Part shown: one piece after another, positions 9,162 through 17,006 of the stretch
Layout: every line of letters starts with the position of its first letter
Position numbering within the stretch: position 1 is the first letter of the stretch
Assembly (NCBI GenBank): GCA_040255675.1
Contig: JBDZVM010000006.1
Location: 62,001-126,000, forward strand
DNA from: JBDZVM01 sp040255675
GTDB lineage: Bacteria > Actinomycetota > Actinomycetes > Acidothermales > Acidothermaceae
DNA length: 64,000 bases
Direction: 5' to 3'
Made by a program: the position numbers and the translations under genes
The notes under the pieces: model-generated
The model's database searches: none
Seen by the model: the letters and a program-made list of their open reading frames with translations, nothing else
Told to the model about the DNA's origin: nothing

Positions 9162-9189
9162 GGTACGGTCGCCCCCGAGCGACCGCACC
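9162..9189. repeat. Inverted repeat in the leader of the protease-sigma operon
   Basis: Arms 9162-9172 and 9179-9189 are complementary over 11 positions with a single G-T wobble, around a 6-nt loop. It lies 62-89 nt upstream of the subtilisin ATG (minus strand). It could be an operator or a 5'-UTR hairpin. Confidence 0.5.
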
Positions 9190-9204
9190 CCTTCGCGCGG
9201 CACC

Positions 9205-9229
9205 GACGTCGATGGCCCCCTCACTGTTC
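9205..9229 (-). promoter_or_regulatory. Possible ECF-type promoter of the subtilisin-sigma-CHAT operon
   Basis: On the minus strand GAAC (9229-9226) is followed after 17 nt by CGTC (9208-9205). This resembles the GGAAC-N16/17-CGTC pattern common to ECF sigma promoters. A start near 9198 would give a leader of about 100 nt containing the inverted repeat at 9162-9189. It would fit auto-regulation by the sigma factor of this operon. Pattern match only. Confidence 0.3.
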
Positions 9230-9604
9230 GTCACCGAAGACGCCGACCCCCGGTTTGCGTGTGCCACGTTCCCCCAACCGCGCCCCCCGGCGCGGCCGAC
9301 TCATGTCGCTAGCCGGGCCATTCCACTTGTGAACCCATCTGTCACGGCAGACGTCGCCAGCCCGCTGCCCACAGCGCGTGCAGCTTCCGCCGCACTCTCG
9401 CATTGTGGAACGCCCGAATCTGTTCGCGCGTACGCTCTCGTTCGGGCCTGTCGTCGGGATCGCTGTACAGCGTCGTACCGGCCGATCTGGACGCCTTCCG
9501 CGTGGTCGTGTTCACACCGACAAGAGCACGCGGCAACCCGCCCTGATACATCGGCGGCGAATTTTTTTTTTCGCGCATCGTCGGACGGCGCGGAGGTGCC
9601 CGAT

Positions 9605-10612
9605 TCAGTCTTTGGACTTCGGACCGAACATGATGTCGTCCCACTTCGGGACGCGTGCCCGCCGATGCGAGCGGTTGCGGCGCGCTGCTGGTGGGCGACG
9701 GGTCTGGTCGGACGTCGCTGAGATGCCCGACGCGTCGGCGGTGTCGGTGTCGGAGTCGGAGTCTGGCTCGGAGTCTGGCTCGGATTGGGAGTCGGCGCCG
9801 GACTCGGGCTCGCCATCGGGGTCGGCGTCAGAGGTGGCGTCGGCGACGCTCTTGCCGTCGAGAGCGCTGTGCGGGTGGGGGCTTGCGTCACGCAGGTCGA
9901 TCGAGGAGACGCGGCGCAAGAAGGGGCGGACGTTGCCGTCGGGGTCGATCGGCGCCGTGTCGTGCTCACCTGTGGTGTCGCGTTCGGCCGCCGTATCGTC
10001 CGCGGCTCGGTCGTCTCTGGTGTCGGATTCGCCCGCCGATTCGCGTGAATCGTCGCCGACGCCGCTGAGCCGCCGGGCGGTGGCGTCGACGGGCGTGGCC
10101 TGGTGACGCAAGAGATCGAGCGCCCACGCGGCCGCACTGCCGTCGGGCCAGGTGACGTTGACGATCCAACTGTGGTCTTCGCGGCGGGCAGAGTCCCAGC
10201 TGACCTCGTCGGCGTCGACGCCGAGCTTCGCGGCCGCGCGGTTGACGACGTCGACAAGCAGCGACGCCGGCCCGGCGGGCCCAGTGCCGACACGGGCGCG
10301 TTTGGCCTGGTCGGCGACATGCTCTCGCTCGCGAAGCACCGGGCCGACGAAGCGCAACACCCTCTCCAACGGCACGCCCGCGCTCATCGCGACGTGTTCG
10401 GCTGATTCGCCAGCGCGGATGCGGTCTTGAATCTCGCGCGGCGAGATTCGGCTTTCGAGGGCCATCGTGAGCTGCCCGAGCCGAGAGAGATGACCGTTGA
10501 CCGCGGCCCGGATCCGTTCGTCGATCGCGACCGTGTGCTGTTCGCCGGAATCGTCGGTGAGCAGCAGATGCTGGCCGTCGTCGTCCATGCCAACCAACCG
10601 GAGCTCTGCCAT
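9605..10612 (-). CDS. sepH: Septation protein SepH
   Basis: 335 aa from the ATG at 10612, with GGCAGGTGAG just upstream. SepH is an actinobacterial cell-division regulator that binds FtsZ. The N-terminal conserved block starts MAELRLVGMDDDGQHLLL and continues into a helix-turn-helix-like segment (SPREIQDRIRAGESAEHVA). The middle and C-terminal part is disordered and very acidic, rich in Asp, Ser and Glu (about 230-305). The protein ends with the conserved tail VPKWDDIMFG. The linker contains a duplicated 12-bp unit (9759-9782). I chose this start because upstream codons encode Arg-rich, non-conserved sequence. Length is similar to other SepH proteins. Confidence 0.92.
   Translation of the reverse strand: MAELRLVGMDDDGQHLLLTDDSGEQHTVAIDERIRAAVNGHLSRLGQLTMALESRISPREIQDRIRAGESAEHVAMSAGVPLERVLRFVGPVLREREHVADQAKRARVGTGPAGPASLLVDVVNRAAAKLGVDADEVSWDSARREDHSWIVNVTWPDGSAAAWALDLLRHQATPVDATARRLSGVGDDSRESAGESDTRDDRAADDTAAERDTTGEHDTAPIDPDGNVRPFLRRVSSIDLRDASPHPHSALDGKSVADATSDADPDGEPESGADSQSEPDSEPDSDSDTDTADASGISATSDQTRRPPAARRNRSHRRARVPKWDDIMFGPKSKD
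9759..9782. repeat. 12-bp tandem duplication in sepH
   Basis: gagtctggctcg is duplicated (9759-9770, 9771-9782) in the acidic linker of SepH. Confidence 0.9.
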
Positions 10613-10728
10613 CTCACCTGCCTTTTGTCGAACGTCGGCGCCCAGCACCGAACGTTGCAGGGGAAGTCTGCCATCTCGACGCGCTCGCTCGCACACCGAA
10701 CCGGCGCGCTGCGTGGCCGGTCTGCTGA

Positions 10729-11310
10729 TCAGTGTGGCCGAACGCCAAACGCTTCCAGCGCCGTGACGACGTCGACGGTGACGTCGTCGACCGGCCTGGC
10801 GGCGTCGATCCTGATCAGCAGCCCGGCGTTTCGGTAGTAGTCGACAAGTGGCGCCGTCGCGTTGTTGTAGACGTCGATGCGATGGCGCGCCACGGTGTCG
10901 ACGTCGTCGCCGCGGCTTTCGATCCGCGCGCGGCTGCGGGTGCGGCGCAGCAATTCCGCGTCGTCGACGTCGAACCACACCACGGCTTGCGGGGCGCCGC
11001 CCATCCGCGCCGCGACGCCGTCGAGTGCGCGCGCTTGCGCGACGGTCCGCGGAAAACCATCCAGTACGTAGCCGCCGCTGGTCAAAGCCGCCGTGAGAGG
11101 TTCGCGCAGGACGTCGAGGATGACGTCGTCAGGCACCAGGTCGCCGCGCGCCAAATCGTCAGCGACGCGGCGTCCGAGTTCGGTACCGGCGGTAACCTCG
11201 GCGCGTAGCAGTTCGCCGGACGAGAGATACGTCACGTCGAAATGGGCGGCGATTCGCCGACCCTGAGTTCCTTTTCCGGACGCCGGCGGGCCGATGAGCA
11301 GGAGACGCAC
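10729..11310 (-). CDS. Adenylate kinase family protein (short form)
   Basis: 193 aa from a GTG with GGAAGGA about 8 nt upstream. It shows the adenylate kinase order: P-loop GPPASGKGTQ (7-16), NMP-binding LSSGELLR, VLDGFPRT, and a C-terminal Arg-containing region. The LID is short (RIESRGDDVDTVARHRI) without a zinc-finger insertion. It would interconvert ATP, AMP and ADP. Actinobacteria normally carry adk in the ribosomal-protein cluster (secY-adk-map). This copy is between sepH and ferrochelatase, so it is probably a second, divergent nucleoside monophosphate kinase. It is divergent from the ferrochelatase gene across 73 bp. Confidence 0.88.
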   Translation of the reverse strand: MRLLLIGPPASGKGTQGRRIAAHFDVTYLSSGELLRAEVTAGTELGRRVADDLARGDLVPDDVILDVLREPLTAALTSGGYVLDGFPRTVAQARALDGVAARMGGAPQAVVWFDVDDAELLRRTRSRARIESRGDDVDTVARHRIDVYNNATAPLVDYYRNAGLLIRIDAARPVDDVTVDVVTALEAFGVRPH

Positions 11311-11383
11311 GAGCTGTTCCTTCCCGGGCCTGTTCGTGTGGGCCGGGCCCGACCGCCGGTTCCCGACTTGGCAGGATCGGGCT

Positions 11384-12412
11384 ATGCGACCCTACGATGC
11401 GCTGCTCTTGGTCTCGTTCGGTGGTCCCGAGGGGCCTGACGACGTCATGCCTTTCTTGCGCCACGTCACGGCCGGGCGAGGTGTGCCTGACGAGCGGCTG
11501 CACGAGGTCGCGGAGCATTATTACCACTTCGGCGGCGTGAGCCCGATCAACGGCCAAAATCGGGCACTGCTTGCCGCGTTGCGTGCCGACTTCAAAGCGA
11601 ACGGCCTTGATCTACCCGTCTACTGGGGAAACCGGAACTGGACGCCGACGCTGCCCGAAACGCTCGCGCTGATGCGTGACGACGGTGTGACGAATGCCAT
11701 CGCGTTTCTCACCTCGGCTTACGCGAGTTTTTCGAGTTGCCGGCAATATCTCGACGACATCGAACGGGCTCGCCACCAGGTCGGTGACGGTGCGCCTAAC
11801 GTCGACCGGTTGCGGCAGTACTTCAACCATCCCGGATTCGTCGAGCCGATGGCGGACGGCGTCAAAGCGGCCTCGGCTAAGCTGCCGAAAACCCTTGCGC
11901 CACAAGCACACTTTGCGTTCGTGGCGCATTCGATCCCGACCGCGATGGAAGCCGTCAGCGGCCCGAGCGGGCACCTGTACGCGGCTTCGCTCGTGGAGGC
12001 TTCGCGACTGGTCGCGGCGGCCGCGGGCGGCGGTCACTCCATGTCGCTGTCGTATTGCAGCCGCAGTGGAGCGGCGTCCGTGCCGTGGCTCGAACCCGAC
12101 GTCAACGACCGGCTGACCGAGCTGGCGGCGGAGGGCACGCGCGCGGTGGTCGTCGTCCCGATCGGATTTGTGTCCGACCACATGGAGGTCGTCTACGACC
12201 TCGACACCGAAGCCGCGCGCACTGCAGAGAAACTCGGATTGGCGTTCGCGCGCTCGGCGACGGTCGGCGCTGACGCGCGATTCGTGGCGATGGTGCGCGA
12301 ACTCGTGCTCGAGCGCATGGGCGAGGTGCCGCCACGCGCGCTGGGCGACTTCGGGCCGGCGCACGACGTATGCCCGCCGACGTGTTGCCGCATGAGCAGG
12401 GCCGGCGCATGA
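11384..12412 (+). CDS. hemH: Ferrochelatase (coproporphyrin ferrochelatase type)
   Basis: 342 aa beginning MRPYDALLLVSFGGPEGP, a hallmark N-terminus. It inserts Fe2+ into coproporphyrin III (actinobacterial CpfC) just before the HemQ step. Signatures: GVSPINGQN, the metal/porphyrin region ending in FVAHSIPTAME, and SLSYCSRSG. Cys in FSSCRQY plus a C-terminal CPPTCC cluster match the [2Fe-2S] ligand arrangement described for mycobacterial ferrochelatase. It overlaps the inositol monophosphatase gene by 4 nt (ATGA), so the two are co-translated. The other heme genes of the window (hemE, hemG, hemQ) are 33 kb away. The symbol cpfC is also used. Confidence 0.93.
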   Translation: MRPYDALLLVSFGGPEGPDDVMPFLRHVTAGRGVPDERLHEVAEHYYHFGGVSPINGQNRALLAALRADFKANGLDLPVYWGNRNWTPTLPETLALMRDDGVTNAIAFLTSAYASFSSCRQYLDDIERARHQVGDGAPNVDRLRQYFNHPGFVEPMADGVKAASAKLPKTLAPQAHFAFVAHSIPTAMEAVSGPSGHLYAASLVEASRLVAAAAGGGHSMSLSYCSRSGAASVPWLEPDVNDRLTELAAEGTRAVVVVPIGFVSDHMEVVYDLDTEAARTAEKLGLAFARSATVGADARFVAMVRELVLERMGEVPPRALGDFGPAHDVCPPTCCRMSRAGA

Positions 12413-13245
12413 GCGCGGCGCAGACCGGCCGCGCCGACGCCGCGAACGCTGAGGAACTGCTCGATCTTGCGGTGAGCGCGGCCAAAACCGCGGGGGCGTT
12501 CCTTCTCGAGTCGCGGCCCGCCCACCTCGCGTTCGCGACGAAATCGACACCGACCGATGTCGTGACCGCGATGGACACCGGAGCCGAGCGTCTCATCGCG
12601 TCCGCGCTTCGTGCCGCGCGCCCCGGCGACGTAATTCTCGGTGAGGAAGGGCAGTCGAGTCAGCCCACTGGCTCGACAAACGGACAGCGGGTTCGGTGGA
12701 TCGTCGACCCGGTCGACGGCACGGTGAATTACCTGTACGCGATACCGCAGTGGGCAGTCTCGATCGCCGCTGAAGTCGACGGCGAGGTCGAGGCCGGCGT
12801 CGTCTACGACCCGAGCAAGAACGAGCTTTACACCGCGGTCCGCGGCCTCGGGGCCGAACGAAATGGCGAGGCGATTAGCGTCTCGGCGTGCGTCGACCTG
12901 TCGCAGGCCCTGATCGGCACGGGCTTCGGCTACGACTCGCGCCGCCGAGCGAGCCAGGCACGAGTGTTGCCGCGCGTGCTTCCCGTGGTGCGCGACATCC
13001 GCCGGCTTGGCGCGGCGTCGCTCGACTTGTGCGCTGTCGCCTGCGGGCGGCTCGACGGCTATTACGAACGCGGTCTCAACCTTTGGGATTATGCCGCCGC
13101 CGCCCTTGTCGCGACCGAGGCCGGGGGCCTCGTCGGGGGGCTCGAGGGCAGTCCGCCGTCCAGCGAGTTCTTGCTTGCTGCCACACCAGGCGTATTCCGG
13201 CAGTTACACGACGTGTTGGCCGACTCCGGAGCCGCAAGCGGGTGA
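12409..13245 (+). CDS. suhB: Inositol monophosphatase family protein (SuhB-like)
   Basis: 278 aa, starting at the ATG overlapping the ferrochelatase stop. It belongs to the Li+-sensitive, Mg2+-dependent phosphatase superfamily, probably dephosphorylating inositol-1-phosphate for phosphatidylinositol and mycothiol pathways. Motifs: metal-binding GEEGQ (Glu), DPVDGTVNYLYAIP and the C-terminal WDYAAAALVATEAGG. No signal peptide. Position near DUF4193 and dut matches Rv2701c in M. tuberculosis, which supports the symbol. The exact substrate is not proven by sequence. Confidence 0.87.
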   Translation: MSAAQTGRADAANAEELLDLAVSAAKTAGAFLLESRPAHLAFATKSTPTDVVTAMDTGAERLIASALRAARPGDVILGEEGQSSQPTGSTNGQRVRWIVDPVDGTVNYLYAIPQWAVSIAAEVDGEVEAGVVYDPSKNELYTAVRGLGAERNGEAISVSACVDLSQALIGTGFGYDSRRRASQARVLPRVLPVVRDIRRLGAASLDLCAVACGRLDGYYERGLNLWDYAAAALVATEAGGLVGGLEGSPPSSEFLLAATPGVFRQLHDVLADSGAASG

Positions 13246-13685
13246 TGCGCCGCCCGCGCCGGCGCTACGCTTGCGCGGCAACCGCGACGAGAACCGCGAC
13301 GACGAGGCATCCGTCACAGGTTCCGCTCAAGTGATCCACACCACGGCCGATGTGCAGCGGCAGATCGGGCATTTTCCGGGATGATTGGACGTTCGAAGGC
13401 AGGGCATACCGCACGGCGCCGGGCGACTGGCGACGGCTTCGTGGTCAAGAGCGTGGGCTGTCGTCGGCGTCCCAGCAAACATCGTGGCGCGTCACGGCGG
13501 GTCGCATTCGCCGTCGCGACACGGATAGGGCAAAATCTGCGCTCCAGACCGGGCACAACCGGGAAGGGTTCAGCGTTACACCCCGCACGGCACGATGTTT
13601 CCCGACCAGGGGAGCGTCAGCCGGGCTGGATTCGACCGAACAGGCACGAGCATGACGAAGAAAGACGAGGCATCCGGAGGTTCCC
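13246..13685. other. Intergenic region; no gene recognised
   Basis: About 440 nt between inositol monophosphatase and DUF4193. Short open frames here are Arg-rich and not protein-like, and no tRNA fold was seen. The 3' end carries the Shine-Dalgarno (GGAGG, about 13676) and presumably the promoter of the DUF4193 gene. Confidence 0.6.
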
Positions 13686-13985
13686 ATGGCGACCGATTAC
13701 GACACCCCGCGCAAGGTCGACGAGGACCTTGGTGAAGACAGCCTCGAGGAGTTGAAGGCACGGCGTGCCGACCGACAGGCCAGCACGTTCGACAGCGACG
13801 AAGCCGATCTGGCCGAGTCGTTCGAGTTGCCGGGGGCAGACCTTTCCAACGAAGAACTGTCGTTGCGGGTATTGCCACGCCAAGCCGACGAATTCACCTG
13901 CTCACGCTGCTTCTTGGTGCACCACCGCAGCCAGCTGGCGAAAGAGTCGGGCAACCAGATGATCTGTCGGGAGTGTGCCGCGTAG
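13686..13985 (+). CDS. DUF4193 family small zinc-ribbon protein
   Basis: 99 aa from an ATG with GGAGG at good spacing. The N-terminal two-thirds are acidic and helical (VDEDLGEDSLEELKARR). The C-terminus is a zinc ribbon of the CxxC-x(n)-CxxC type (FTCSRCF ... MICRECAA). DUF4193 is a small, conserved and usually highly expressed actinobacterial family of unknown role (Rv2699c in M. tuberculosis). A strong intrinsic terminator follows directly, so it is probably transcribed alone. Confidence 0.9.
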   Translation: MATDYDTPRKVDEDLGEDSLEELKARRADRQASTFDSDEADLAESFELPGADLSNEELSLRVLPRQADEFTCSRCFLVHHRSQLAKESGNQMICRECAA

Positions 13986-14031
13986 CAGCTCCTACGGGCG
14001 GGCAGTACCGGTTGGCTTGCCAGCCGGACGA

Positions 14032-14072
14032 GCGGCGACCCAGCGTGTTTGGCACGCTGGGTCGCCGCTTTT
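14032..14072 (+). terminator. Strong Rho-independent terminator after DUF4193 gene
   Basis: Perfect 16-bp stem (14032-14047 with 14053-14068) around a 5-nt loop, followed by TTTT (14069-14072). It is 46 nt past the DUF4193 stop and faces the convergent DUF4235 gene. Confidence 0.9.
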
Positions 14073-14123
14073 CGACTCTTTGCGCGGGCGCGTGGCTTTC
14101 GCGCGGGCGCCCGGCGCGACCCT

Positions 14124-14489
14124 TCACACGTGTTGCGGCTCGCGGGAGCGCGCCTTCGTGGGGCTGTCGTCGCTCACGCGTTGCCAGGCGCCAGCCGCTT
14201 TTCGGGTGGCGAGGAGGCGGGCGATCGCGACGGTCGTGCCAGACACCGCTGACCAGCCGACCGCCTCGGCCCAGTGCACCGCCGGCGACTCGGGCTCGTT
14301 AGGCGGTATTTTGCCGGTCGCCCTGACCCAGGCGGCTTCAACAGCCTTGCGCGCCATCATTCCGGCCGCGACGGCGGCCAGCCCCGAGTAGACCTTCCAG
14401 GCGATCGACTCCGGCTTGCCACCCTCTTCGCTGCCGGGCACCCGCGACACCTTGGCCGACACCCTGGCGGCTTTCTTCTTCTTACTCAC
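14124..14489 (-). CDS. DUF4235 family small membrane protein
   Basis: 121 aa from a GTG; a Lys-rich start (MSKKKKAARV) precedes two hydrophobic segments. The first is about residues 30-52 (WKVYSGLAAVAAGMMARKAV) and the second about 75-95 (VGWSAVSGTTVAIARLLATR). The GKIPPNEPESP stretch between them is typical of the family. Function unknown; it probably sits in the cytoplasmic membrane with its charged C-terminus inside. A six-copy 9-bp tandem repeat lies 13-66 nt upstream of the start. Confidence 0.8.
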   Translation of the reverse strand: MSKKKKAARVSAKVSRVPGSEEGGKPESIAWKVYSGLAAVAAGMMARKAVEAAWVRATGKIPPNEPESPAVHWAEAVGWSAVSGTTVAIARLLATRKAAGAWQRVSDDSPTKARSREPQHV

Positions 14490-14501
14490 GTTGGCCTCGA
14501 T

Positions 14502-14555
14502 TCGGTTGGCTCGGTTGGCTCGGTTGGCTCGGTTGGCTCGGTTGGCTCGGTTGGC
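14502..14555. repeat. Six-copy 9-bp tandem repeat upstream of DUF4235 gene
   Basis: The unit tcggttggc is repeated six times without error from 14502 to 14555. It lies in the leader or promoter region of the minus-strand DUF4235 gene (start at 14489). Confidence 0.95.
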
Positions 14556-14659
14556 TTCGAACTGACCGCTGCTTCGATCGTGCCCGGCTCATCCCCACTT
14601 TTGCCGGTCGCCTAGCCCGTGGTGGTCGCCTGACTGTGATGCCTGGGGAGGTTGGTCAG

Positions 14660-15133
14660 TTACGCGCGTTGGTCGCGCAACCCGGCGAGCACCGTCGCCA
14701 GCTCGTCGGGGCGTCGGGTGCCGACGACCCAGTAAGGCGTCGAATCGGCGTCGTCGGCGACTTCGATCTGGACGGCGGTGTGCACCCAGGGCCTGATGCT
14801 CAAGCGCGCGTCGGCGCGAGCGTCGCGGCCCAGCACGAGGCGAGCAGTCTCGCGGTCGAGGGCCCGCACCCGGCCGATCACTCCGGCGGGCAAGAGACGG
14901 CGCTCGACGTGCAGCCCCTCGGGATCGACCGTGACCGACGACCGCGACAGCGCCACGAGGCAGGCGGCGATGACCGCGACGGTGGCGGCGAACGCGACAA
15001 CCGCGACGATCCATGACCTCGTCGTCTCGCGATCCGGCCCGAATACGGCGACGATCTCGACGCTCGGCACGGCGATCAGCAGCGCTACCAACCACCACCA
15101 CCACGGCACGCGGCGCTGTTCGAAGAACAGCAC
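14660..15133 (-). CDS. DUF3093 family membrane protein
   Basis: 157 aa from the GTG at 15133, giving FEQRRVPWWWWLVALLIAVP at the N-terminus, the spacing seen in relatives such as Rv2698. A longer form from the ATG at 15202 is possible; neither start has a clear Shine-Dalgarno. Two membrane helices lie near residues 10-30 and 42-65. The soluble remainder contains the conserved WVHTAVQIEV and PYWVVGTRRPDEL segments. Function unknown. It is divergent from dut, the arrangement found across actinobacteria. Confidence 0.83.
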   Translation of the reverse strand: MLFFEQRRVPWWWWLVALLIAVPSVEIVAVFGPDRETTRSWIVAVVAFAATVAVIAACLVALSRSSVTVDPEGLHVERRLLPAGVIGRVRALDRETARLVLGRDARADARLSIRPWVHTAVQIEVADDADSTPYWVVGTRRPDELATVLAGLRDQRA

Positions 15134-15257
15134 GACATGCCGGACTGCGCCATCGGAACCCTCGGCGCCAGCGCGACTGGAAATGCGGTCGACACCTCGC
15201 ATGTGGTCAAGGCTACGGGCGTGTTGCCCGGCTCGGCGCCGGCGGCTGGCGCCCCGG

Positions 15258-15263
15258 TAGTCT
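15258..15263 (+). promoter_or_regulatory. -10 box (TAGTCT) of dut, probably leaderless
   Basis: TAGTCT ends 8 nt before the GTG start of dut, so transcription would begin at or next to the start codon. No Shine-Dalgarno is present, consistent with leaderless translation. Confidence 0.45.
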
Positions 15264-15271
15264 CGCCCCCT

Positions 15272-15778
15272 GTGAACACGTCCAATGTTCCGATCCTGAT
15301 TCGCCGGCTGCACGCCGACGCGCCGATTCCGGCGTACGCGCATCCCGGCGATGCCGGCGCCGACCTGGTGACCACCGTCGACGCCGAGCTCGCCCCGGGT
15401 GAGCGCGCCGTCTTGCCGACGGGCATTGCTATCGCGTTACCGGACGGGTATGCCGCCTTCGTACATGCCCGCTCCGGGCTAGCGGCTCGCTGCGGGGTTG
15501 CGCTGGTGAACGCGCCGGGCACGATCGACGCCGGATACCGAGGGGAGTTGAAGGTCATCGTCGTCAATCTCGATCCGCGGGCTCCGGTGCGGTTCCGGCG
15601 CGGCGACCGCATTGCCCAACTCGTAATTCAGCGGGTGGAGCGGGCCGCGTTTCACGAAGTCGAGGAGTTGCCGGGCTCCGACCGAGGTGCGGGCGGGCAC
15701 GGATCCACGGGCGGGTTCGCCGATCCGGCGGCGGAACCGCAACGCGGTGACAAGCTCGACGAGGCGAACCATGACTGA
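15272..15778 (+). CDS. dut: Deoxyuridine 5'-triphosphate nucleotidohydrolase (dUTPase)
   Basis: 168 aa homotrimer-type dUTPase converting dUTP to dUMP and PPi, which limits uracil in DNA and feeds dTMP synthesis. All five motifs are present: DAGADL, ARSGLA, GTIDAGYRGELKV (catalytic Asp), RGDRIAQLV and the C-terminal GAGGHGSTG (normally GFGSTG; here Gly-His). An extra tail of about 20 residues (DPAAEPQRGDKLDEANHD) follows motif 5. The GTG at 15272 matches the family N-terminus (PILIRRLHADAPIPAYAHPG). Confidence 0.93.
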   Translation: MNTSNVPILIRRLHADAPIPAYAHPGDAGADLVTTVDAELAPGERAVLPTGIAIALPDGYAAFVHARSGLAARCGVALVNAPGTIDAGYRGELKVIVVNLDPRAPVRFRRGDRIAQLVIQRVERAAFHEVEELPGSDRGAGGHGSTGGFADPAAEPQRGDKLDEANHD

Positions 15779-15799
15779 ACGTAGACGCGGAGGTTCGTG

Positions 15800-16558
15800 A
15801 TGGGCTTGCTGAGCCGCAAGAAGGGCCGGGAAAAGGGCGAACCTGTCGACGACGAGTTCGCCGAAGAGCCCGACGAGGTCACCGACGAGGTGGCGGCGGA
15901 ACCTGAACCACCGGCGCCAGGGGAGGAGACGCTTCGCCGCCGTCCGCTCGATGAGAGTGAAATCGGTGACGATTCGGAGATGCAACGTCTCGACCTGGGC
16001 AGCATTCGTATCCCGGTGCTCGCCGACATGGAGGTGCGGGTCGAGCTCAACGAACAGCAGCAACCCGTCGCGGCATCGTTGCTGCATGCCGGGAGCGCGG
16101 TACAGATATTGGCATTCGCGGCGCCGCGCGGCGGCGGCATCTGGGACGACGTGCGTGCCGAGATCGCCGAATCGGTGCGAAAGGACGGCGGCGAAGCCGA
16201 AGAAACTGACGGCGTCTTCGGTCCTGAACTGCGCGTCCGGCTGCGCGCGCAAGCCAAGCAAGGGCACGCCGGCGAACAGCGGCTGCGCTTCGTCGGGTTC
16301 GACGGCCCGCGGTGGTTCCTGCGCGGAGTGTTCAGCGGCCCGGCCGCGACGAATCCGCAACAGGCCAAGCCGCTCGAGATCGTGTTGACGCACGTCGTCG
16401 TTGTGCGCGGCTCCGACCCGATGGCACCCCGTGACGCGCTGCCCCTCCGGCTCCCGACCGGCCTGCCCGGGGCGGCACAAGAGCCGGCACAAGAGCCGGA
16501 ACAAAAGCCGGGCCTCGATCCGTTCGAGCGCGGCCCCGAAATCACCGAAACCAGGTGA
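15800..16558 (+). CDS. DUF3710 family protein
   Basis: 252 aa from the ATG at 15800; CGGAGG is centred about 8 nt upstream. The N-terminus is basic (MGLLSRKKGREKGE), followed by an acidic linker (15-55) and the conserved DUF3710 core (about 60-215, with LDLGSIRIPV and WFLRGVFSGPAA). The C-terminal tail carries three tandem 12-bp repeats encoding AQEP/AQEP/EQKP. Function unknown; it corresponds to Rv2696c and lies between dut and the OB-fold gene as expected. Confidence 0.88.
   Translation: MGLLSRKKGREKGEPVDDEFAEEPDEVTDEVAAEPEPPAPGEETLRRRPLDESEIGDDSEMQRLDLGSIRIPVLADMEVRVELNEQQQPVAASLLHAGSAVQILAFAAPRGGGIWDDVRAEIAESVRKDGGEAEETDGVFGPELRVRLRAQAKQGHAGEQRLRFVGFDGPRWFLRGVFSGPAATNPQQAKPLEIVLTHVVVVRGSDPMAPRDALPLRLPTGLPGAAQEPAQEPEQKPGLDPFERGPEITETR
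16475..16510. repeat. 12-bp tandem repeat in DUF3710 gene
   Basis: gcacaagagccg twice, then gaacaaaagccg, encoding AQEP-AQEP-EQKP in the C-terminal tail. Confidence 0.9.
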
Positions 16559-16583
16559 GGGCCGGGCGGCGCGGGCGCCGCGC

Positions 16584-16589
16584 TACGCT
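16584..16589 (+). promoter_or_regulatory. -10 box (TACGCT) of OB-fold gene, probably leaderless
   Basis: TACGCT ends 6 nt before the ATG at 16596, leaving no room for a 5' leader. Confidence 0.5.
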
Positions 16590-16595
16590 CGAACC

Positions 16596-17006
16596 ATGAG
16601 TGACACCGACGCCGCGACGAGCTCCGAGGTCGCCGCGCGACGCGGCGGTTTGCGCGGCATGGTGCATCGGCTGATCAGCCCGCAGCATGTGCTCGAAGCC
16701 GAAGAGCGCCAAGAAGAAGTTGTCGAGCAGGGTGGCACGCCGGTCGAGAAGTGCGGCGACCGCCAGCAGGTTTGCGTGGTCGGTGTTTTGCGCACCGTCA
16801 CGATCCAGCCGCGTGGCCAATCGCCCGCGCTGCAAGCGGAATTATGGGACGGCTCCGGTACTGTCGAGCTGGTCTGGATCGGCCGGCGGCGTATCGGAGG
16901 GGTCGAACCTGGGCGCGTTTTGCGAGCCGAAGGCCGCATCACCGTGCGCGACGGTAAACGGGTGATGTTCAACCCCCGCTACGAATTGCGGCCCACCGGG
17001 TCGTAA
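16596..17006 (+). CDS. OB-fold nucleic-acid-binding domain protein
   Basis: 136 aa from the ATG at 16596. The C-terminal 90 residues form an OB-fold: VCVVGVLRTVTIQP, LQAELWDGSGTVELVWIGRR, VLRAEGRITVRDGKRVMFNP. This is the tRNA-anticodon/RecG-like OB type that binds nucleic acid. The N-terminal stretch (GMVHRLISPQHVLEAEE) is helical. It corresponds to Rv2694c. In relatives the next gene is DUF3159; here the neighbouring minus-strand methyltransferase gene overlaps its 3' end by 28 nt. Confidence 0.87.
   Translation: MSDTDAATSSEVAARRGGLRGMVHRLISPQHVLEAEERQEEVVEQGGTPVEKCGDRQQVCVVGVLRTVTIQPRGQSPALQAELWDGSGTVELVWIGRRRIGGVEPGRVLRAEGRITVRDGKRVMFNPRYELRPTGS

Larger units (their letters stand above)
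9101..9604. other. Intergenic region between subtilisin operon and sepH; no gene recognised
   Basis: About 500 nt upstream of the S8 gene and downstream of sepH, both on the minus strand. Open frames here have no recognisable protein and mostly extend antisense to the flanking genes. It holds the promoter and inverted-repeat candidates near 9162-9229 and a 10-T tract at 9562-9571. Read in the sepH direction that tract is A10, so it is not a terminator for sepH. Confidence 0.6.

Noticed and set aside
9562..9571. Ten-T tract as a possible sepH terminator
   Set aside because: In the sepH transcript direction it is an A tract after a weak hairpin; on the plus strand the T run precedes the hairpin. 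Neither fits an intrinsic terminator.
8507..9721. Long plus-strand open frame over the subtilisin start and intergenic region
   Set aside because: Antisense to the S8 gene, low-complexity Arg/Pro/Ala-rich translation, no family resemblance; high-GC DNA yields such frames.
9301..10320. Minus-strand frame of 339 codons overlapping sepH
   Set aside because: Different frame over a gene with clear SepH conservation; translation is Pro/Thr/Arg-rich without recognisable domain.
13246..13685. tRNA or small coding gene in the gap before DUF4193
   Set aside because: No cloverleaf, CCA end or protein-like frame found by eye; a covariance-model scan would settle it.
14502..14555. Repeat array as a CRISPR
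   Set aside because: Nine-bp units with no spacers and no cas genes in the window.
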